From: Streptomyces sp. NBC_01775
GTDB lineage: Bacteria > Actinomycetota > Actinomycetes > Streptomycetales > Streptomycetaceae
DNA length: 64,000 bases
NCBI RefSeq assembly: GCF_035917675.1
Contig: NZ_CP109104.1
Location: 6,448,001-6,512,000, forward strand
Reading direction: 5' to 3'
Under the pieces are notes generated by a model, which searched no databases, had not been told where the DNA came from, and saw only the letters and a program-made list of their open reading frames with translations. Position numbers and translations under genes: made by a program. Positions 63,301 through 64,000 of the stretch are shown in pieces. Position 1 is the stretch's first letter; each line of letters begins with the position of its first letter.

Positions 63301-64000
63301 CCGGGGACCTCGCCGCCGCTCATCAGCGCCTGTTCGACCGCGTCGGTGGCCCTGCGGTTGCCGGGCGTGCCGAAGGGGACGTAATCGCGCTGCGCCCAGG
63401 GGGACTTGGCGAGCACGTCCAGCGGCTGGTCGACGGGCGAGCCCCAGGTGTAGAGGCCGTGCGCGGTGGCCGGGGTGACATAGGCGCGGGTGTGCGGGGA
63501 GTGCTCCTCCAGCCAGTCGGCCGTCTGTTCCCAGTGCCGGGGCAGCTTCTTGAACGCGCCCGCCTGGAGGATGTCACCGTTCGCGTACGGCAGGCACAGC
63601 CCCGGCAGCACGGCCAGCGCGGCGACCCACAGCAGCAGCCTGCGCCCCGGCAGCGGTCTCGTACCGCGGGTGCTGACGGCGACACCGGTCAGCTGTGCCA
63701 GCCCGAACACCAGGGCGAGGGCGAGGCCCGGCTGGAACTTGTAGATGTTGCGGAAGGGGCGCAGCCAGCCGTCCAGCCAGCCCTGGACAGGGTCGGCGAA
63801 CGGAGCGCCCAGCGCGCCCGCGTACCCGGCGAGCATCACACCGGTGACGGTGAGGACCGTCAGCACCAGCCAGCGCCGCTCCGGCAGGTCGCGGCGCGCC
63901 AGCCCGGCCAGGCCCAGCGCCGCGGCGAAGGCGCCGCCCAGGACGGCCAGCCAGCTCGCCGCGACGGTCCAGCCGGCGGGCAGCCAGGGCTCACCGAAGT
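60333..64000 (-). CDS. AftD-like alpha-(1->3)-arabinofuranosyltransferase (N-terminus beyond window)
   Basis: The frame enters at the right edge (FGEPWLPAGWTVAAS...) and ends at TGA 60333, giving about 1,220 residues without the N-terminal part. The visible part starts in the GT-C membrane region (LVLTVLTVTGVMLAGYAGAL, WLRPFRNIYKFQPGLALALV). A long extracytoplasmic region follows with at least two carbohydrate-binding-like beta domains (FHLPQFEPVGAFDGNPDTAW; SARNLVDGNLSTAWIAGDKP). It closes with several TM helices (AGLIAGGAGIAVLLGCAF, LVLGTVALTLVTALVAGPYA) and a Pro-rich tail. DUF3367/AftD enzymes add arabinofuranose from decaprenyl-phosphate-arabinose in mycobacteria. Streptomyces lack arabinogalactan, so the acceptor here is unknown. 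Confidence 0.85.
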   Translation of the reverse strand, partial: FGEPWLPAGWTVAASWLAVLGGAFAAALGLAGLARRDLPERRWLVLTVLTVTGVMLAGYAGALGAPFADPVQGWLDGWLRPFRNIYKFQPGLALALVFGLAQLTGVAVSTRGTRPLPGRRLLLWVAALAVLPGLCLPYANGDILQAGAFKKLPRHWEQTADWLEEHSPHTRAYVTPATAHGLYTWGSPVDQPLDVLAKSPWAQRDYVPFGTPGNRRATDAVEQALMSGGEVPGLAEFLARAGLYDVVVRNDLDPDQLGYVPPQTVKRTLEASGYRKVKSFGPQLTGGRIPEDTPLQVAGFYPRQRAVEIYEPTGTKRPKDVALKPVSGTAQVSGGPEALLPLAGDARVKDRPAVLTGDNHPGIGTPPLQISGDGLRRADTRFGLVNSNTSYTYTANEKNHPDSVQEPGEKPEQILPTTGKGHQTTSVLRGAKSVTASSSGNWLFHLPQFEPVGAFDGNPDTAWAEGTAGEPEGQWIKAGFKGTVDIPSSIELTPLPGDATRAAPTRVKVETDHGSASSFLQPNGKRQRIKAPQGAAHWLKLTITRAQTPRAGLSGAGFSEISIPHVQVTRLLKLPPDADRTGTDSDLFSLHRGSDPGGLSPVSAEVGLHREFATANSDDYDVRARALPVPGAELDRLLDEAAPGSRDRITASADSTAKTGTALSARNLVDGNLSTAWIAGDKPTIRLSWPKKKRIREIVLAPAGGISAAAQEIRISSPDGATSAGVDKNGQARFEPITTDRITLTVTKTKPLTVHNPLADRKLQLPVGLNEVYLPALDEYRVPAPDPDQTFELPCGKGPMLAVDGTLHATKAAGKVRDLTGRRPIDVELCAGEAEDGSIELDAGSHTVETGDTGPLALTDVTLGSGDDGKAAAPASSGDAEGAAGAASDDASDDASTGASSGAPRDRESVAHDWKGDVRTVEVGDGPASYLQTHENANDGWKATLNGKELSPLRLDGWQQGFLVPAGEEGTVKLEYEPSTWYTAGLIAGGAGIAVLLGCAFTRTRRGTPLGDQDEVPPPGLVLGTVALTLVTALVAGPYALIVPALAVLARFKPWVLVPVALAGMAGAGVLAAVGAGSAVGEGQGAFGHVAQALALLALAAALVTLPARGHEGGHERGYEPVGAPAAPVFGPRPPEFDPPGPEQPQRPAYPPEPPTAPLPPVPPGTPAPPAGPPPEGATPPLGTGRRGHQDLPKHEDRRDDRHDHQHDHRPKPDQGEDRTP

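Overview
This 64 kb window is high-GC actinobacterial chromosome, almost certainly Streptomyces. The signs are very high third-position GC, frequent GTG/TTG starts, a CebR box before a cellulase, a direct-repeat chitinase promoter, a vdcBCD-type operon, a Ku/LigD-Pol pair, a gas-vesicle-associated gene pair, and a rare TTA (bldA-type) codon in one metabolic gene. All names rest on motif and family recognition by eye; no database search was run.

Layout. 0-4 kb: two tandem paralogous secreted cysteine proteins, a Clp-N protein with a small HTH partner, a frameshifted LLM oxidoreductase, a LysR-SDR deletion chimera and a HAD phosphatase. 4-10.5 kb: a multidomain SpoIIE phosphatase, then an AraC regulator divergent from vdcBCD (UbiX, UbiD and a small D subunit) for non-oxidative decarboxylation of aromatic acids. 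10.5-15.6 kb: an ABM monooxygenase, a decayed DUF1537 kinase, a GH18 chitinase, and a gas-vesicle-type pair with no structural gvp genes beside it. 15.7-22 kb: an acyl-CoA ligase, a dialkylglycine decarboxylase with divergent LysR, and an AraC/NmrA/flavin-oxidase group.

22-34 kb is the most unusual part. Two close TetR paralogues lie among promoters carrying the same tandem palindrome (TGTCACTWAGTGACA, two copies 16-18 bp apart). These operators stand before a DUF3159-like membrane protein, an S9 peptidase, a PGPGW membrane protein and, in full or half form, both TetR genes. A DHA2 exporter, a lipoprotein hydrolase and a translationally coupled CPBP protease-kinase-response regulator operon lie between them. 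An inverted duplication of the CPBP promoter and 5' end flanks the hydrolase-kinase block.

34-50 kb: CebR-controlled GH6 cellulase with FN3 and CBM3; RidA with a WYL regulator; Ser/Thr kinase; GNAT; SgcJ-like protein behind an orphan MerR-type promoter; HxlR/MFS pair; AAA ATPase; Mca-like deacetylase; DHA2 transporter; and a DGPF-ECF42 sigma pair. 49.8-52.6 kb is a decayed integrative element next to a CAU-anticodon tRNA gene. It contains pieces of two integrases, an XRE regulator and a zinc-ribbon partner.

52.6-64 kb looks like core chromosome: two tRNA genes, a YtxH-like protein, LigD polymerase divergent from Ku (30 bp apart), and a minus-strand operon in which every junction overlaps by 1-4 bases. 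That operon encodes an AftD-like arabinofuranosyltransferase (cut by the window edge), a stand-alone condensation-domain acyltransferase, a SAM methyltransferase, a DMT transporter, a Trm112-like protein missing a zinc cysteine, and an FkbM methyltransferase. It is the best candidate here for an undescribed cell-surface glycan or glycolipid pathway.
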